From positions 1-64,000 of the forward strand of contig JAOAHJ010000020.1 in the NCBI GenBank assembly GCA_026415295.1: 64,000 nucleotides of DNA. The letters run 5' to 3'. This document shows, piece after piece, positions 45,744 through 55,444 of the stretch. The translations under genes were made by a program, and so were the position numbers. This DNA comes from Spirochaetota bacterium. GTDB lineage: Bacteria > Spirochaetota > JAAYUW01 > JAOAHJ01. Positions within the stretch are counted from its first letter, which is position 1. The number at the start of each line of letters is the position of its first letter. The notes beneath the pieces are model-generated. The model made no database searches. It saw only the letters and a list, made by a program, of their open reading frames with translations, and was not told the DNA's origin.

Positions 45744-45871
45744 ATATACCTACTTTTGTTAATAAAAAATTTTTTATAATATTTTTTATTTATAATTTTC
45801 TAATTTTATTTTCGAAATATGGTAAAAAAGATAAAATAAAATTAGACAGTATAAAGTAAAAAATAAAAAAA

Positions 45872-47191
45872 CTAAATAGTAAAATTTTCCAAAATCTTAT
45901 CAATTAGAATACCTTTGAGTGGAATCTCACAATCAAAAATAAAAATAGCAACATTTTTATATTTTCTTATATTTAAAATTTTTTTTAAAAAATAAGAATT
46001 AAATTTTCCATTTTTATTAAGTATAGAAATGGAATATTTCTTTCTTATTAAAAATCTTTTATTAATACTAATTTCCTCTTTTTTATCTAATTCTTTATTT
46101 TTTTCATTGATAAAATTATCATTTTTTTTAATTTTAAAATTAATTTCTTCTATTAAATTATCATTAAAAGAAATAAAAATAATTTTTTTATTAAAATTAA
46201 TATTTTCATTTATTTCTTTAATATATAAACAAATTAAATAAAAAAATGTTTTATTAAAAAACTCACCATTAAAAATAAAAATTTCTCTTTGGAAATCTTT
46301 TTTTAATTTTTTTAAAATAAAAAAAGACAACTTATATAAAAAACCATTTACAACCCCATTCAATATAGATTCAGAAGTACTTTTACCAATACACTTATTA
46401 GAAAAACAAAAATATATGTTATTTTTATCAAAAATAAAATTTAAATTTATTGAATTTTTAATAAAATAATCAATTGCTGATTGAAAATTATTTAAATTCA
46501 ATTTTTCAGTAATATCTGGAAGTTTATCTGTGAATATTTTCAATGTTTTAAATTCATTAAAGGGTGAAATTGAAATTGAACCTCCTAAATAAGATACCTT
46601 ACTGATTTCATCAAGAACTAATGCTGTTCCACAATTAAATATACATGCATAGTCAAAAAAGAAATCAAAAAAAAAGTAAGATAAATAAAAATAATATAAA
46701 AGACCTGCTATTCTATCTTTACCATATGATTCAGGTGGATTATAATTAAAATTAATTTTGCTGTCTAAGCTTTTATAATTTATTTCTATAAAACTTAAAT
46801 CTCTGCTGAAACTTTCATTAAATAATTTTTTTATATGAGAAAAAACTCTTTCGTTTACTTCTGAATAAACAACTAATGAAAGTTTATGGTTTATAAATCT
46901 TTTAATTATTTTTAATATACCATAAAAAATTTCTAAATTTAAAATTTCATTATTTAATATTTTAATAAACAAATAATTGTTAGTTTTGCTTTTCTTAATA
47001 TTTAAAAATTTTATAATATCTTCAAAAAAAAGAAAATTAAAACAATAATTATTATTAAACTTTTCAAATTTTATCTTTTTTTTTATTTCATCTATATTTT
47101 TAGCTACAATAAATTTAGTATATGTGTTTCCTATATCTATAATTATCAAATTATTTGAGTAAAATAATTTCTTCTTCTGGTATAAATCCAT
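45872..47191 (-). CDS. coaX: Type III pantothenate kinase (enlarged)
   Basis: First step of CoA synthesis from pantothenate. ASKHA-fold landmarks: LIIIDIGNTYTKFIVAK (phosphate-1), YGKDRIAGLLYYF (GxDR), FNCGTALVLDEIS (usual DxGTAxTxD, here Asn for Asp), YLGGSISISP and ESILNGVVNGF. It has 439 residues against about 250 for typical CoaX; the extra length is in Asn/Lys/Phe-rich insertions and a C-terminal tail past about 365. The annotated ATG lies inside murB (41-nt overlap). A TTG at 47149, one base after the murB stop, would give MIIIDIGNT, closer to family N termini. Activity is likely but the changed motif lowers certainty. Confidence 0.78.
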   Translation of the reverse strand: MDLYQKKKLFYSNNLIIIDIGNTYTKFIVAKNIDEIKKKIKFEKFNNNYCFNFLFFEDIIKFLNIKKSKTNNYLFIKILNNEILNLEIFYGILKIIKRFINHKLSLVVYSEVNERVFSHIKKLFNESFSRDLSFIEINYKSLDSKINFNYNPPESYGKDRIAGLLYYFYLSYFFFDFFFDYACIFNCGTALVLDEISKVSYLGGSISISPFNEFKTLKIFTDKLPDITEKLNLNNFQSAIDYFIKNSINLNFIFDKNNIYFCFSNKCIGKSTSESILNGVVNGFLYKLSFFILKKLKKDFQREIFIFNGEFFNKTFFYLICLYIKEINENINFNKKIIFISFNDNLIEEINFKIKKNDNFINEKNKELDKKEEISINKRFLIRKKYSISILNKNGKFNSYFLKKILNIRKYKNVAIFIFDCEIPLKGILIDKILENFTI

Positions 47192-48248
47192 ATTTTTTAT
47201 TTACTTCATTTTTCAATAAATTTATAATAGTTTCTAAATCTTGAAATTTACCATCTTTTAAATTTATAATAATATTTCCATGATATGGAGAAACTGAAAT
47301 TTTATTTATTTTATATCCTCTATAACCAAGCTCATCTATAATTTTACCTGTAGGGATTCCAAACTTATAATTATTTTTAAATACAGATCCAGCAGAAAAA
47401 TATTTAAAATGCCTTTTATTTACTCTATCATTTTCTATATAAAGCATTTTATTATAAATACTTTCTCTTTCTTTTAAAAAATCCTTTATATTAAAATTTT
47501 TGTTTTGCAAAAAATTCTTCTTAAACTTTTCTAATTTACAAACTCTTTTCACTATTTCTAATATTCTTCTTATTTTATAATTATTATAAAAATACTTTAA
47601 ATTAGAACACTTTTTTATTGAATTAAATTTTTTAATAATATATTTTTCTAAATATTTGGAAAAAATAAAAAATAGATCTTTTTCATAATCATTTTTAAAA
47701 TAATTTATAAATCTTATCCTATAGATAAACTCATTATTTTTTTGAAATATTGAATTTTTATAACTAAAATCACATTCATTATTTTTTCTTTTATTAAATA
47801 TAAATTCTAAGTTTTTATTTTCAGCATTAAATTTTATAGCCACACTTTCGACTTCAAAATTTAAACCTGAAACTTCTCCATCATAACACCTAGCATTCAT
47901 AAAAATAGCTCCACCTAATGTACCAGGTAACAAATGTAAAAATTCAAACCCTTTAATATTCAAAATAAAAGAAATTAAAGAGAGAAAAGAACTCATTAAA
48001 CCAGCACAAACTATTAGATCATTTTTTTCAATAAAAAAACTGTTCATAAATATTGTATTTATTACTGATTTTGAAAAGTTATCACCAAATATTATGTTTG
48101 AACCTCCACCACATAGTATATATCCCGTGTTATAAACTCTTTTTATAGCATCAATAAATTCTCCAATATTTTTAGGAAAAAAAACATTTAAAGTATTTTG
48201 CCCAAGCCTCATGGTGTTTAAATATTTTGATAACAATTTTTTACTCAT
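47151..48248 (-). CDS. murB: UDP-N-acetylenolpyruvoylglucosamine reductase
   Basis: 365 residues. FAD enzyme completing UDP-MurNAc. FAD-domain motifs GGGSNIIFGDNFSKSVI and FLHLLPGTLGGAIFMNARCY, then CDFSYKNSIFQ, the catalytic region FSAGSVFKNNYKFGIPTGKI with the active serine, and GFIPEEEIILL with the terminal Glu. An insertion of about 60 Lys/Asn/Phe-rich residues lies between about 180 and 245. Its 3' end overlaps or abuts coaX. No ribosome site is seen before the ATG. Confidence 0.93.
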   Translation of the reverse strand: MSKKLLSKYLNTMRLGQNTLNVFFPKNIGEFIDAIKRVYNTGYILCGGGSNIIFGDNFSKSVINTIFMNSFFIEKNDLIVCAGLMSSFLSLISFILNIKGFEFLHLLPGTLGGAIFMNARCYDGEVSGLNFEVESVAIKFNAENKNLEFIFNKRKNNECDFSYKNSIFQKNNEFIYRIRFINYFKNDYEKDLFFIFSKYLEKYIIKKFNSIKKCSNLKYFYNNYKIRRILEIVKRVCKLEKFKKNFLQNKNFNIKDFLKERESIYNKMLYIENDRVNKRHFKYFSAGSVFKNNYKFGIPTGKIIDELGYRGYKINKISVSPYHGNIIINLKDGKFQDLETIINLLKNEVNKKYGFIPEEEIILLK

Positions 48249-48398
48249 TTATGTGAAAATACATTTATTCTTTTTTTTTTCAACTCTGATAAATAAAATA
48301 AATTTGAAATTTTTTTTTATTAATGTATTTTTATTATTAGTAACATCTTTAATAAAATAGAAATAATTTAATTATATCTTAATAAAATTAAAGTATAT

Positions 48399-49502
48399 AT
48401 GAATTTTATTTATAATTTTAAATTAAATTATCTTTTTTTAGCTTTAGATGTTGAACTTAAACCTGCAGATACAAAAAGCATTTTAATATTTTTAATTATT
48501 ATAACATTGGTTTTCTTAATAATATTTTTATTTGGAAAACTTAAAAATTCAAAACAGTTTCAAACATTTCTAAAATTAAGATCTAAAGATTTTAAGGTTT
48601 TTTTTGATTTTTTTAAAGAAAAAGGGTTTACTCCCCCTGAAATAAATATAATGTTTAAATACTTAGATCAAAGTCCATATCCCAACCCCTTTGTTCTTGC
48701 TTCAAAAAAATCAAATATTGAATCTTTTATTAACAAAATTTTAAACTATATACCATCAATACCAGTTGATGTTTTATCAAATGTAGATAAAGAAAAAGAA
48801 AAAAATATATGTTACAATATTTTAAACAAGCTTGATTTTATTTATAGTAAAACTCAACCTTTAACATCAACTAGAGGTATTCCTGTTGGAAAAAAAGTTA
48901 GAATTTTTATAAAAGAATATGGTTACTTTTATACGGAAGTTATATTAAATGTAGAAGGTGGGCTAATTGTTTCTAAACCTCCAAGAGAAGACATTAAAGA
49001 TTGGCTTAAACCTGTAACTGTATTTTTCTTTTTAGATAATGATGCAGGATACTCTTTTAACTCAACTATTGAAGAAGAAATCTCAGAAAAGCATTTAAAA
49101 GGACTTTTTATTAAACACACTGATTTACTAACAAGATACCAAAAAAGAAAATTTTTAAGAAAAGAAGCACAGTTTTACATAACTTATTCATTTGCCTATC
49201 AAAAAGTGTCACCTGATAATAAAACTAAAATTATTATTGACACTGCCGAATATGATGGAACAGTTATAGATATTTCAGCTGGTGGAGTTAGCTTTGAAAC
49301 AATGAAGGAATCAAAAGCAAACCAACTTATAAAGTTAACTATTTACATGCAAAGAAACAACATTAATGCAATTGGTAAAATTATTAGAGTTACAAAAAAG
49401 AATAATAAATATATATATTATGTTAAATTTATTAAAATATCACCACAAGAACAAAATTTAATTCATGAGTATATTTTCACAAGTAAAGCTAGGAAGGTTT
49501 AA
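48399..49502 (+). CDS. PilZ-domain protein with N-terminal membrane anchor
   Basis: 367 residues. One membrane segment near 25-43, a cytoplasmic region of about 150 residues including a possible YcgR-type N-terminal beta domain, and a C-terminal PilZ domain (about 245-360) with RKFLRKEAQ (RxxxR) and DISAGGVSF (D/NxSxxG), the two c-di-GMP-binding motifs. It should change partner contacts when c-di-GMP rises, for example in flagellar or envelope control. The kinase gene starts 10 nt after the stop. Only AAAG precedes the ATG. Confidence 0.85.
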   Translation: MNFIYNFKLNYLFLALDVELKPADTKSILIFLIIITLVFLIIFLFGKLKNSKQFQTFLKLRSKDFKVFFDFFKEKGFTPPEINIMFKYLDQSPYPNPFVLASKKSNIESFINKILNYIPSIPVDVLSNVDKEKEKNICYNILNKLDFIYSKTQPLTSTRGIPVGKKVRIFIKEYGYFYTEVILNVEGGLIVSKPPREDIKDWLKPVTVFFFLDNDAGYSFNSTIEEEISEKHLKGLFIKHTDLLTRYQKRKFLRKEAQFYITYSFAYQKVSPDNKTKIIIDTAEYDGTVIDISAGGVSFETMKESKANQLIKLTIYMQRNNINAIGKIIRVTKKNNKYIYYVKFIKISPQEQNLIHEYIFTSKARKV

Positions 49503-49511
49503 ATAATTTTT

Positions 49512-51143
49512 ATGATAAAAAGGATACTTTATATTGAAGATAACTATTACAATATTTTACTTGTAAAGAAAATACTTGAGAAAGAAGGGTTCTCATTCTA
49601 TGAGGCAAAAGATGGAATTTCTGGTATAGAACTTGCAAAAAGAATTAAACCTGATCTTATACTAATGGATATCAATTTACCAGACCTTTCTGGTTTAGAA
49701 GTAACAACAAGAATTAGGTCGATACCAGAATTACAAAATGTAAAAATAATTGCCTTAACTGCTGATATATCTGAAGGTTCAAGAGAAAAATCATTAGTAG
49801 CAGGATGTGATGGTTTTATTTCAAAGCCAATAAATAAAAATTTTATAAATCAATTGTTTAAATACCTTACCGGTGAAAAGGATGAGATTGGGGACAAAGA
49901 CGAACAAATAAAGTATTTAAAAGAATATTCAATAAGTTTAGTTGAAAAATTAGAAAACAAAATTAAAGAATTAACTAAAGCAAATGAAGAACTTGAGAAA
50001 TCATACAAGGTTTTACAAAATATTAACAAAAAACTACTTTATTTAAATAAGATGGAAGAAAATTTTATATCAATATCCTCCCATGAGCTAAGAACACCTA
50101 TAGTAGTCTTAAAAGGATTCATAGACTTAGCTGTGGATGGTTCGTTCGGTGAAATATCTCCAAAACTTTCCGAAATATTAAAAATATGTCAAAATAATAT
50201 AGATAAATTAATTTCTATAGTGGAAGATATAACTGATTTTGCAAGACTTAGAACATCTAATATCAAAATAAATGTTAATGAAATTAATATTGAAGAATTT
50301 TTATCGACAATTGCAAAGGAATATAAATCAATTTTTGAATCAAGAAATTTAAAATTCTCTTATATTATAAACTCATCAACTAAAATAATTTATGCCGACA
50401 AAGAACTTCTTTTCCAAGCAATTCATAACTACATATCAAATGCCATTAGAAATACACCTGATTTTGGAGAAATAATTTTAGGATTTGAAGAGAATGACAA
50501 TGAATATATATTTTATGTAAAAGATACTGGAATTGGAATTGAACAACAATATTTAGAAAAAATATTTGAAAAATTTTTTGTTATAAGAGAAGCAACTCAT
50601 CATTTTTCTGGAAATTTTGAATTTATGGCAGGAGGAAAAGGGCTAGGTCTTGCAATTGTTAAAAATATTGCAAAAATACATGAAGGTAAATCTTGGGCTG
50701 TATCAGAAGGCTTAGGGAAGGGATCAACATTTTATCTTACTATTTCAAAAAACTTTAAGAAAATTGCAGGTCAAGTATCAATTCAAGTATCTGAAAAAAG
50801 ATTAATATATATTATTAATTATAAAGAAAATATAAAACCATATATATCATCCATCTTTGAAGAATTATTTTTCGATTATGATTATTTTAAATCTAATATT
50901 GATAATCTTGAATCACCTTTGTTCGTATTAATGGATATTTCTGAAATAAATTTTGAGGATATTAAACTAACAATAAATAAAATTAAAAGCAACCTTAACT
51001 ACTCTGATGTTCCTATTATTGTTGTAGATAAAGAAGAAAACATATTAAAAAAAGGTGAACTTTTTTCACTAGGAGTTGAAGAGTATTTAATCAAACCTAT
51101 AGATAAAAATAAAATAAACTCTATTATTTCAAGTTTAATTTAA
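49512..51143 (+). CDS. Receiver-histidine kinase-receiver-like hybrid protein
   Basis: 543 residues, no membrane segment. Receiver domain 1-120 with Asp53 in ILMDINLPDLSGLE, Thr in ALTADIS and Lys in FISKPINK. A coiled-coil linker (about 138-185), HisKA with SISSHELRTPIVVLKG (His191), HATPase with FYVKDTGIGIEQQYLEKIFEKFF and GGKGLGLAIVKNIAK. A C-terminal receiver-like domain (about 425-543) keeps an acidic FVLMDISEINF and LIKPIDKN but differs from the consensus. It is cytoplasmic and so must be driven by phosphotransfer from another protein. It is coupled to the PilZ gene. Confidence 0.9.
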   Translation: MIKRILYIEDNYYNILLVKKILEKEGFSFYEAKDGISGIELAKRIKPDLILMDINLPDLSGLEVTTRIRSIPELQNVKIIALTADISEGSREKSLVAGCDGFISKPINKNFINQLFKYLTGEKDEIGDKDEQIKYLKEYSISLVEKLENKIKELTKANEELEKSYKVLQNINKKLLYLNKMEENFISISSHELRTPIVVLKGFIDLAVDGSFGEISPKLSEILKICQNNIDKLISIVEDITDFARLRTSNIKINVNEINIEEFLSTIAKEYKSIFESRNLKFSYIINSSTKIIYADKELLFQAIHNYISNAIRNTPDFGEIILGFEENDNEYIFYVKDTGIGIEQQYLEKIFEKFFVIREATHHFSGNFEFMAGGKGLGLAIVKNIAKIHEGKSWAVSEGLGKGSTFYLTISKNFKKIAGQVSIQVSEKRLIYIINYKENIKPYISSIFEELFFDYDYFKSNIDNLESPLFVLMDISEINFEDIKLTINKIKSNLNYSDVPIIVVDKEENILKKGELFSLGVEEYLIKPIDKNKINSIISSLI

Positions 51144-51168
51144 AATCAAAGTTAATTTTGATTATTTC
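51144..51168. terminator. Short hairpin between converging gene ends
   Basis: AATCAAA (51144-51150) pairs with TTTGATT (51157-51163), followed on the plus strand by ATTTCTTTT. It overlaps the final codons of the minus-strand dus gene. Weak, A/T-only stem. Confidence 0.35.
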
Positions 51169-52225
51169 TTTTGGAAATTTTCTCTTTAATAATATTTCTT
51201 TTTAAAATCAAATATTGAATAATATTATTAATATCAGTTTCTTTATTTAAATATTCTTTAATTTCTTTAGATTCAGGAATATTTTTTAATAATTTATGAG
51301 CTATTTTTCTATATAATAAAATATTATTTTTTCTTTCATTTTCCGGCAATAATTCAATTTTTTTGTATAATCCTATTAAAATAGCAATATTTTGTAAAAA
51401 AATATTATTGAACCAGAATATTGGAATTTTCTTATAATTAAAATTTTTTAAATTTGAATTATTACTATTTCCATAATAAAATAAGTTTGAAGATCTAACA
51501 TTTTCTAAATATAATTTTATTCTCCAAAAAATAAATGGATCTGATAAAGAAGCTCTTCCTATCATTATACCATAAGGGTTATATTTATTAATTATAAAAT
51601 AAGCTTTTTCTTTTGAATCAATATCTCCATTAAAAATAAATCTAACCTTTTGATCATTAATTATATTTCTATATTTATCCTGTATCAATTGAATATATGA
51701 ATAATCAACATCTCCTCCAAACAACATAGATGCTGTTCTTAAATGAATAGTAATAAATGAAACCCCAGACTCAATAATCGAATCTAATAACTCAAATATT
51801 TGAATTTTGTCAAATCCAAGTCTCATTTTAACTGATACAGGTTTTTCAATACTTCCTTTAACAGATTTAATTATTCTATAAAGATATTCTGGTTCTTTTA
51901 ATAAAAATGATCCACCTCCTGATTTAATAATCTTTTTAACTGAGCAACCTGCATTTATATCTATACCATCACAATATTCTGATAAAAGCTCAGAAGTTAA
52001 AGAAAAATTATCTCCATATTTACCAAAAATTTGAATTATATATTTAAAATCTTTTTTATTAAAAATAAAATTTAATCTATCTCTATTTTTAATAATTTCA
52101 TTTACATTAAACATTTCAGAATATATATAATCTGCTCCACCAATATGAAGATAATAAATAAAATTGTCATTAGTAAATCCAGCCATTGGAGCTGAATAAA
52201 GTTTTGTTGAAAATTGAGAAAACAT
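51152..52225 (-). CDS. dus: tRNA-dihydrouridine synthase
   Basis: 357 residues. FMN enzyme reducing uridine in the tRNA D loop. Motifs: SAPMAGFTNDNF at the start, IQIFGKYGDNF, DINAGCSVKKIIKSGGGSFLL with the catalytic Cys (usual GCP reads GCS), SVKMRLGF, ITIHLRTASMLFGG with the FMN-binding His/Arg, FNGDI and GIMIGRASLSDPFIF. The start overlaps the end of the tatD gene by 56 nt, and an in-frame stop just upstream rules out a longer start. AAAGGAG lies 13 nt before the ATG. Confidence 0.92.
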   Translation of the reverse strand: MFSQFSTKLYSAPMAGFTNDNFIYYLHIGGADYIYSEMFNVNEIIKNRDRLNFIFNKKDFKYIIQIFGKYGDNFSLTSELLSEYCDGIDINAGCSVKKIIKSGGGSFLLKEPEYLYRIIKSVKGSIEKPVSVKMRLGFDKIQIFELLDSIIESGVSFITIHLRTASMLFGGDVDYSYIQLIQDKYRNIINDQKVRFIFNGDIDSKEKAYFIINKYNPYGIMIGRASLSDPFIFWRIKLYLENVRSSNLFYYGNSNNSNLKNFNYKKIPIFWFNNIFLQNIAILIGLYKKIELLPENERKNNILLYRKIAHKLLKNIPESKEIKEYLNKETDINNIIQYLILKRNIIKEKISKRNNQN

Positions 52226-53042
52226 TTTTTACTATTTGCTCCTTTAATATATTTTCACTAATTTTTTTTAGTTCACTACAATATTTATAAGTATAAATAA
52301 TATTTACCGGAACATTTTTTTCTCCTCTCTTTGGAACTGGAGTTAAAAATGGGGAATCTGTTTCAACTAGTATTTTATCGAGTGGCAAATAAATAAAGGC
52401 ATCTTTTAAATTTCTTGCTTTGGGATATGTTATATTGCCTGCAAAAGAATAATAAAGTTCAAGATTCAATTTTTCAAATTTTTTTATAGTTTCTATATCA
52501 CCTGAAAAACAATGGAAGATAATTTTATTATTAAATATTTCTATATTATCTTTAATTAAAACATATAAATCATCAAAACTATCTCTAATATGTAAAATAA
52601 GTGGTAAATCTAATTTTTTTGCCTCTTCTACTTGAATTAAAAAAATCTCTTTTTGAACTTTAGAACTATTTTTATTCCAATAATAATCAAGACCAACTTC
52701 ACCTATTCCAATAATTTTATTTTTATACAATTTGAAAAAATTATTAATATTTTCAACTAAATAATTCTTTAATTTTTGACTACTTATTTTATTTACATCC
52801 AAATTTAATTTTTCCAAAGTATTAATGTCATTAGGTGACAAGCCAATAGTATAATAAATTGAGTTAATATTTCTAAATTTCTCAGAAAATTTTTTAAACT
52901 GTGAAAAATTAATAGAAACATTAAAAATTAAATTAATATTTGATCCTTTACATTCATTTATTAATGCTATAATATCATCATAATTATTAGATATAATGTC
53001 TAGATGAGCATGTGTATCAATATAAAAATTATAATTTTCCAT
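52170..53042 (-). CDS. tatD: TatD-family metal-dependent hydrolase
   Basis: 290 residues. TIM-barrel phosphoesterase/DNase. Ligand motifs: YIDTHAHLDIISNNYDDI, IGIGEVGLDYYWNKNS, LPLILHIRDSFDD, IIFHCFSGDIETIKKF, and KILVETDSPFLTPVPKRGEKNVP, all in family order, so the active site is complete. The last 56 nt overlap the downstream dus gene, indicating translational coupling. No ribosome site is visible before the ATG. Confidence 0.92.
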   Translation of the reverse strand: MENYNFYIDTHAHLDIISNNYDDIIALINECKGSNINLIFNVSINFSQFKKFSEKFRNINSIYYTIGLSPNDINTLEKLNLDVNKISSQKLKNYLVENINNFFKLYKNKIIGIGEVGLDYYWNKNSSKVQKEIFLIQVEEAKKLDLPLILHIRDSFDDLYVLIKDNIEIFNNKIIFHCFSGDIETIKKFEKLNLELYYSFAGNITYPKARNLKDAFIYLPLDKILVETDSPFLTPVPKRGEKNVPVNIIYTYKYCSELKKISENILKEQIVKNVFSIFNKTLFSSNGWIY

Positions 53043-53194
53043 ATTAATTTTTTAAATTAGATTGACTTTTTTAAAAAAAATATTAAAAATTTATCTATAA
53101 ACAAAATGATTTAAATTATTTTTTTTTCAACTATCATTTCATATATGTTATTTTAATCGGAACAATGATATATTATAGGTTGAGGTTATTTAAA

Positions 53195-54202
53195 ATGAAG
53201 ACATATAAGGCATTAGAAAAAAAATTTTTTAACACTATTTATGAATTTTTCTTAAAAGTTAAATCAAAAACAGAATCAAAATGGAAAGAATTTATAAGGA
53301 AAGGTAATGAAAAACTTACCATAATGCTAATACCTCATAATCATAAAAAAATAAAAAATATTCATCTATCAAATTTTACCTTAGCATTTTTCATTATATT
53401 TATAATTATTATTATTATATTGGTGTTTATTTCGATTTCTAGACTTTCAATATATTCCCAAGAAGTTTCTGAATATAAAATTAAATTATTTAATGCTGAA
53501 TCTGATTTTAAAAATTTAGCTGAAAAAACAAAAAATACCTATTTTGAAATTTTAAAACTATTTAATTTATATAGCAAAATATCTAAATCTTATAGACTTG
53601 GGCAATTTGAAGATGTTGAAAATGCTGGTGGAATTGAAATTAATCCAGATGAAATAGCAAATATTAGCAGTTTCGATCAAGCTAATAGCATATTTAATAA
53701 AACCTTGATTTTGCAAGGTTTTTATAAAGAGATTTATGATAGAAGGGAAGCACTTGCTAAAATGGCTCAATGGATTCCTTCGAGACATCCCTTCTATGAT
53801 CAAAAAGCAATTATTACTTCTACATTTGGTACAAGAAGAGATCCATTTAATGGACTAATAAGATTCCATTCTGGCTTAGATTTAAATGGCGGTTATGGAG
53901 CTCCTATAGTTGCAACTGCCGATGGTATAGTTACATTTGCTGGTTCAAGAATGGGTTATGGTTTATGTATTATTATCTCTCATACTGATGGGAATAGAAT
54001 AAATTATGGCTATTCAAGCCTCTATGGTCATTTATCTTACATAGCCGTTAGAAAGGATCAATATGTAAGAAAAGGACAAATAATTGGAAAACAAGGACAG
54101 ACTGGAAGAGCAACAGGTTCTCATTTACATTATGAAATTCTAGTTAATGGTAACCCTATAAATCCTGCTATTTATTTATTTTTCTTTACAAATAATTTTT
54201 AA
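53195..54202 (+). CDS. M23 (LytM) peptidoglycan endopeptidase, membrane-anchored
   Basis: About 335 residues from the ATG at 53195, which has GAGG upstream; the earlier in-frame ATG (53165) includes that site. One membrane segment (about 62-88), a coiled-coil periplasmic stem, then the M23 domain with FGTRRDPFNGLIRFHSGLD (HxxxD zinc motif), GYGAPIVATADGIV, YGHLSYIAVRKDQYVRKG and SHLHYEI (HxH). All zinc ligands and the catalytic His are present, so it is probably active and cuts peptide cross-links. The next gene is a bactofilin, a common cell-shape pairing. Confidence 0.9.
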   Translation: MKTYKALEKKFFNTIYEFFLKVKSKTESKWKEFIRKGNEKLTIMLIPHNHKKIKNIHLSNFTLAFFIIFIIIIIILVFISISRLSIYSQEVSEYKIKLFNAESDFKNLAEKTKNTYFEILKLFNLYSKISKSYRLGQFEDVENAGGIEINPDEIANISSFDQANSIFNKTLILQGFYKEIYDRREALAKMAQWIPSRHPFYDQKAIITSTFGTRRDPFNGLIRFHSGLDLNGGYGAPIVATADGIVTFAGSRMGYGLCIIISHTDGNRINYGYSSLYGHLSYIAVRKDQYVRKGQIIGKQGQTGRATGSHLHYEILVNGNPINPAIYLFFFTNNF

Positions 54203-54314
54203 TTTATTATTATTATTTTATTTTTATATAAAAAATTATAACAAATATCTATTTCATAATTATTTTTAAAAAAATAGTTCTATAATTTTTTCAAATGATT
54301 AATAGGAGCAAATT

Positions 54315-54695
54315 ATGGAAGCTACAAAACAGTTATCTCTTAAAAATATTCAATCTGATAATGTCATAAGTAACTTTATCTTTGAAAATACTAAATTAAA
54401 AGGTGAATTTGAATTAAATACAGTATTAAGAATTGATGGTGAATTTAGTGGAAAAATAAAATCAACTTCTAAAGTCATCATTGGTACTAAAGGTAAAGCT
54501 TTTTGTGATATTGAGGCAGATATTATTGAAATAGGTGGAGAGTTTATCGGCAATATTATTGCCAAAACTTTTGTTAAAGTATATTCTACTGGAAAAGTTA
54601 CAGGTAATATAATTACTCCTAAGATCTTAATAGAAGAAGGTGTAAAATATAATGGTGAGATTAAAGTAAAAAAAACCAATGAAAAAAATATCTAA
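54315..54695 (+). CDS. Bactofilin (peptidase-linked)
   Basis: 126 residues. Beta-helix repeats with the bactofilin pattern: FELNTVLRIDGEFSGKIKS, KVIIGTKGKAFCDIEADIIE, GEFIGNIIAKTFVKVYSTG, KVTGNIITPKILIEEGV. It is flanked by a disordered N-terminal 25 residues and a Lys-rich tail. AGGAG lies 6 nt before the ATG. It follows an M23 peptidase gene, the arrangement known for bactofilins that localise wall hydrolases (for example CcmA with Csd proteins in Helicobacter). tmk starts 2 nt after its stop. Confidence 0.9.
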   Translation: MEATKQLSLKNIQSDNVISNFIFENTKLKGEFELNTVLRIDGEFSGKIKSTSKVIIGTKGKAFCDIEADIIEIGGEFIGNIIAKTFVKVYSTGKVTGNIITPKILIEEGVKYNGEIKVKKTNEKNI

Positions 54696-54697
54696 TA

Positions 54698-55372
54698 ATG
54701 AATAGAAAATTAATAAATATTATATTTGAAGGAATAGATAAAACTGGAAAATCAACTCAAGTGGATCTAGTTTATAACTTTTTGTCACAAAATTATAATA
54801 ATTATGAAATAATTAAAACAAAAGAACCAGGTAATACAAAACTGGGGAAAAATATCAGAGATATTCTTTTAAGTAATGATTATAACATAAATATATTATC
54901 AGAATATTTTCTATTTATTTCAGATAGAATAGATAACATTTTTAATATAAAAAAAAGTATTGAAAAGATAGATAAAAAATTGATAATTTTGTATGATAGA
55001 TCTCACTTTTCTACTTTTGCTTATCAAATATATCCTTTTATATATGAAAATAAAAATTATTTTAATATTTTAGACAATTTAAAACTAAAAAAAATAAAAG
55101 CTATTGATAAAAAAATTGGGAAGTTAATTTTTTCCATAATAAAACCAGATATTATATTTTATTTTGAAAAAAGAAATTTAATTAAAGAATTTAATGAAGA
55201 TAGAATAGAAAGTAGAAAAGAAGATTATTTCAATATTGTTTTAGAAGGTTATAAAAAATCATTTAATTATTATTATAATTTTAATAAAAAGGTCATTAAG
55301 TTATTTTTTGAAGATGGTATAGAAAATAATTTTAATATTATAAAAAATAAAATCATTAAAATAATAAAATAG
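54698..55372 (+). CDS. tmk: Thymidylate kinase
   Basis: 224 residues. Phosphorylates dTMP to dTDP. P-loop FEGIDKTGKSTQVD near the start, TKEPGNTKLGKNIRDILLS for the substrate loop, and ILYDRSHFSTFAYQ (DRY/DR motif with following Ser and Tyr). Residues about 115-150 are an unusual Lys/Ile-rich stretch, and the lid is reduced to EDRIESRKEDYF. It begins 2 nt after the bactofilin stop (TAA-TA-ATG), clearly coupled. It heads a tmk-yaaR-ricT arrangement like that of Bacillus. Confidence 0.9.
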   Translation: MNRKLINIIFEGIDKTGKSTQVDLVYNFLSQNYNNYEIIKTKEPGNTKLGKNIRDILLSNDYNINILSEYFLFISDRIDNIFNIKKSIEKIDKKLIILYDRSHFSTFAYQIYPFIYENKNYFNILDNLKLKKIKAIDKKIGKLIFSIIKPDIIFYFEKRNLIKEFNEDRIESRKEDYFNIVLEGYKKSFNYYYNFNKKVIKLFFEDGIENNFNIIKNKIIKIIK

Positions 55373-55444
55373 AATTTTAATAGTTAAAATTTGATTAATT
55401 TTAATATATATTATTAAAAAAGAACTGAAAGAGGACAAAAATTT

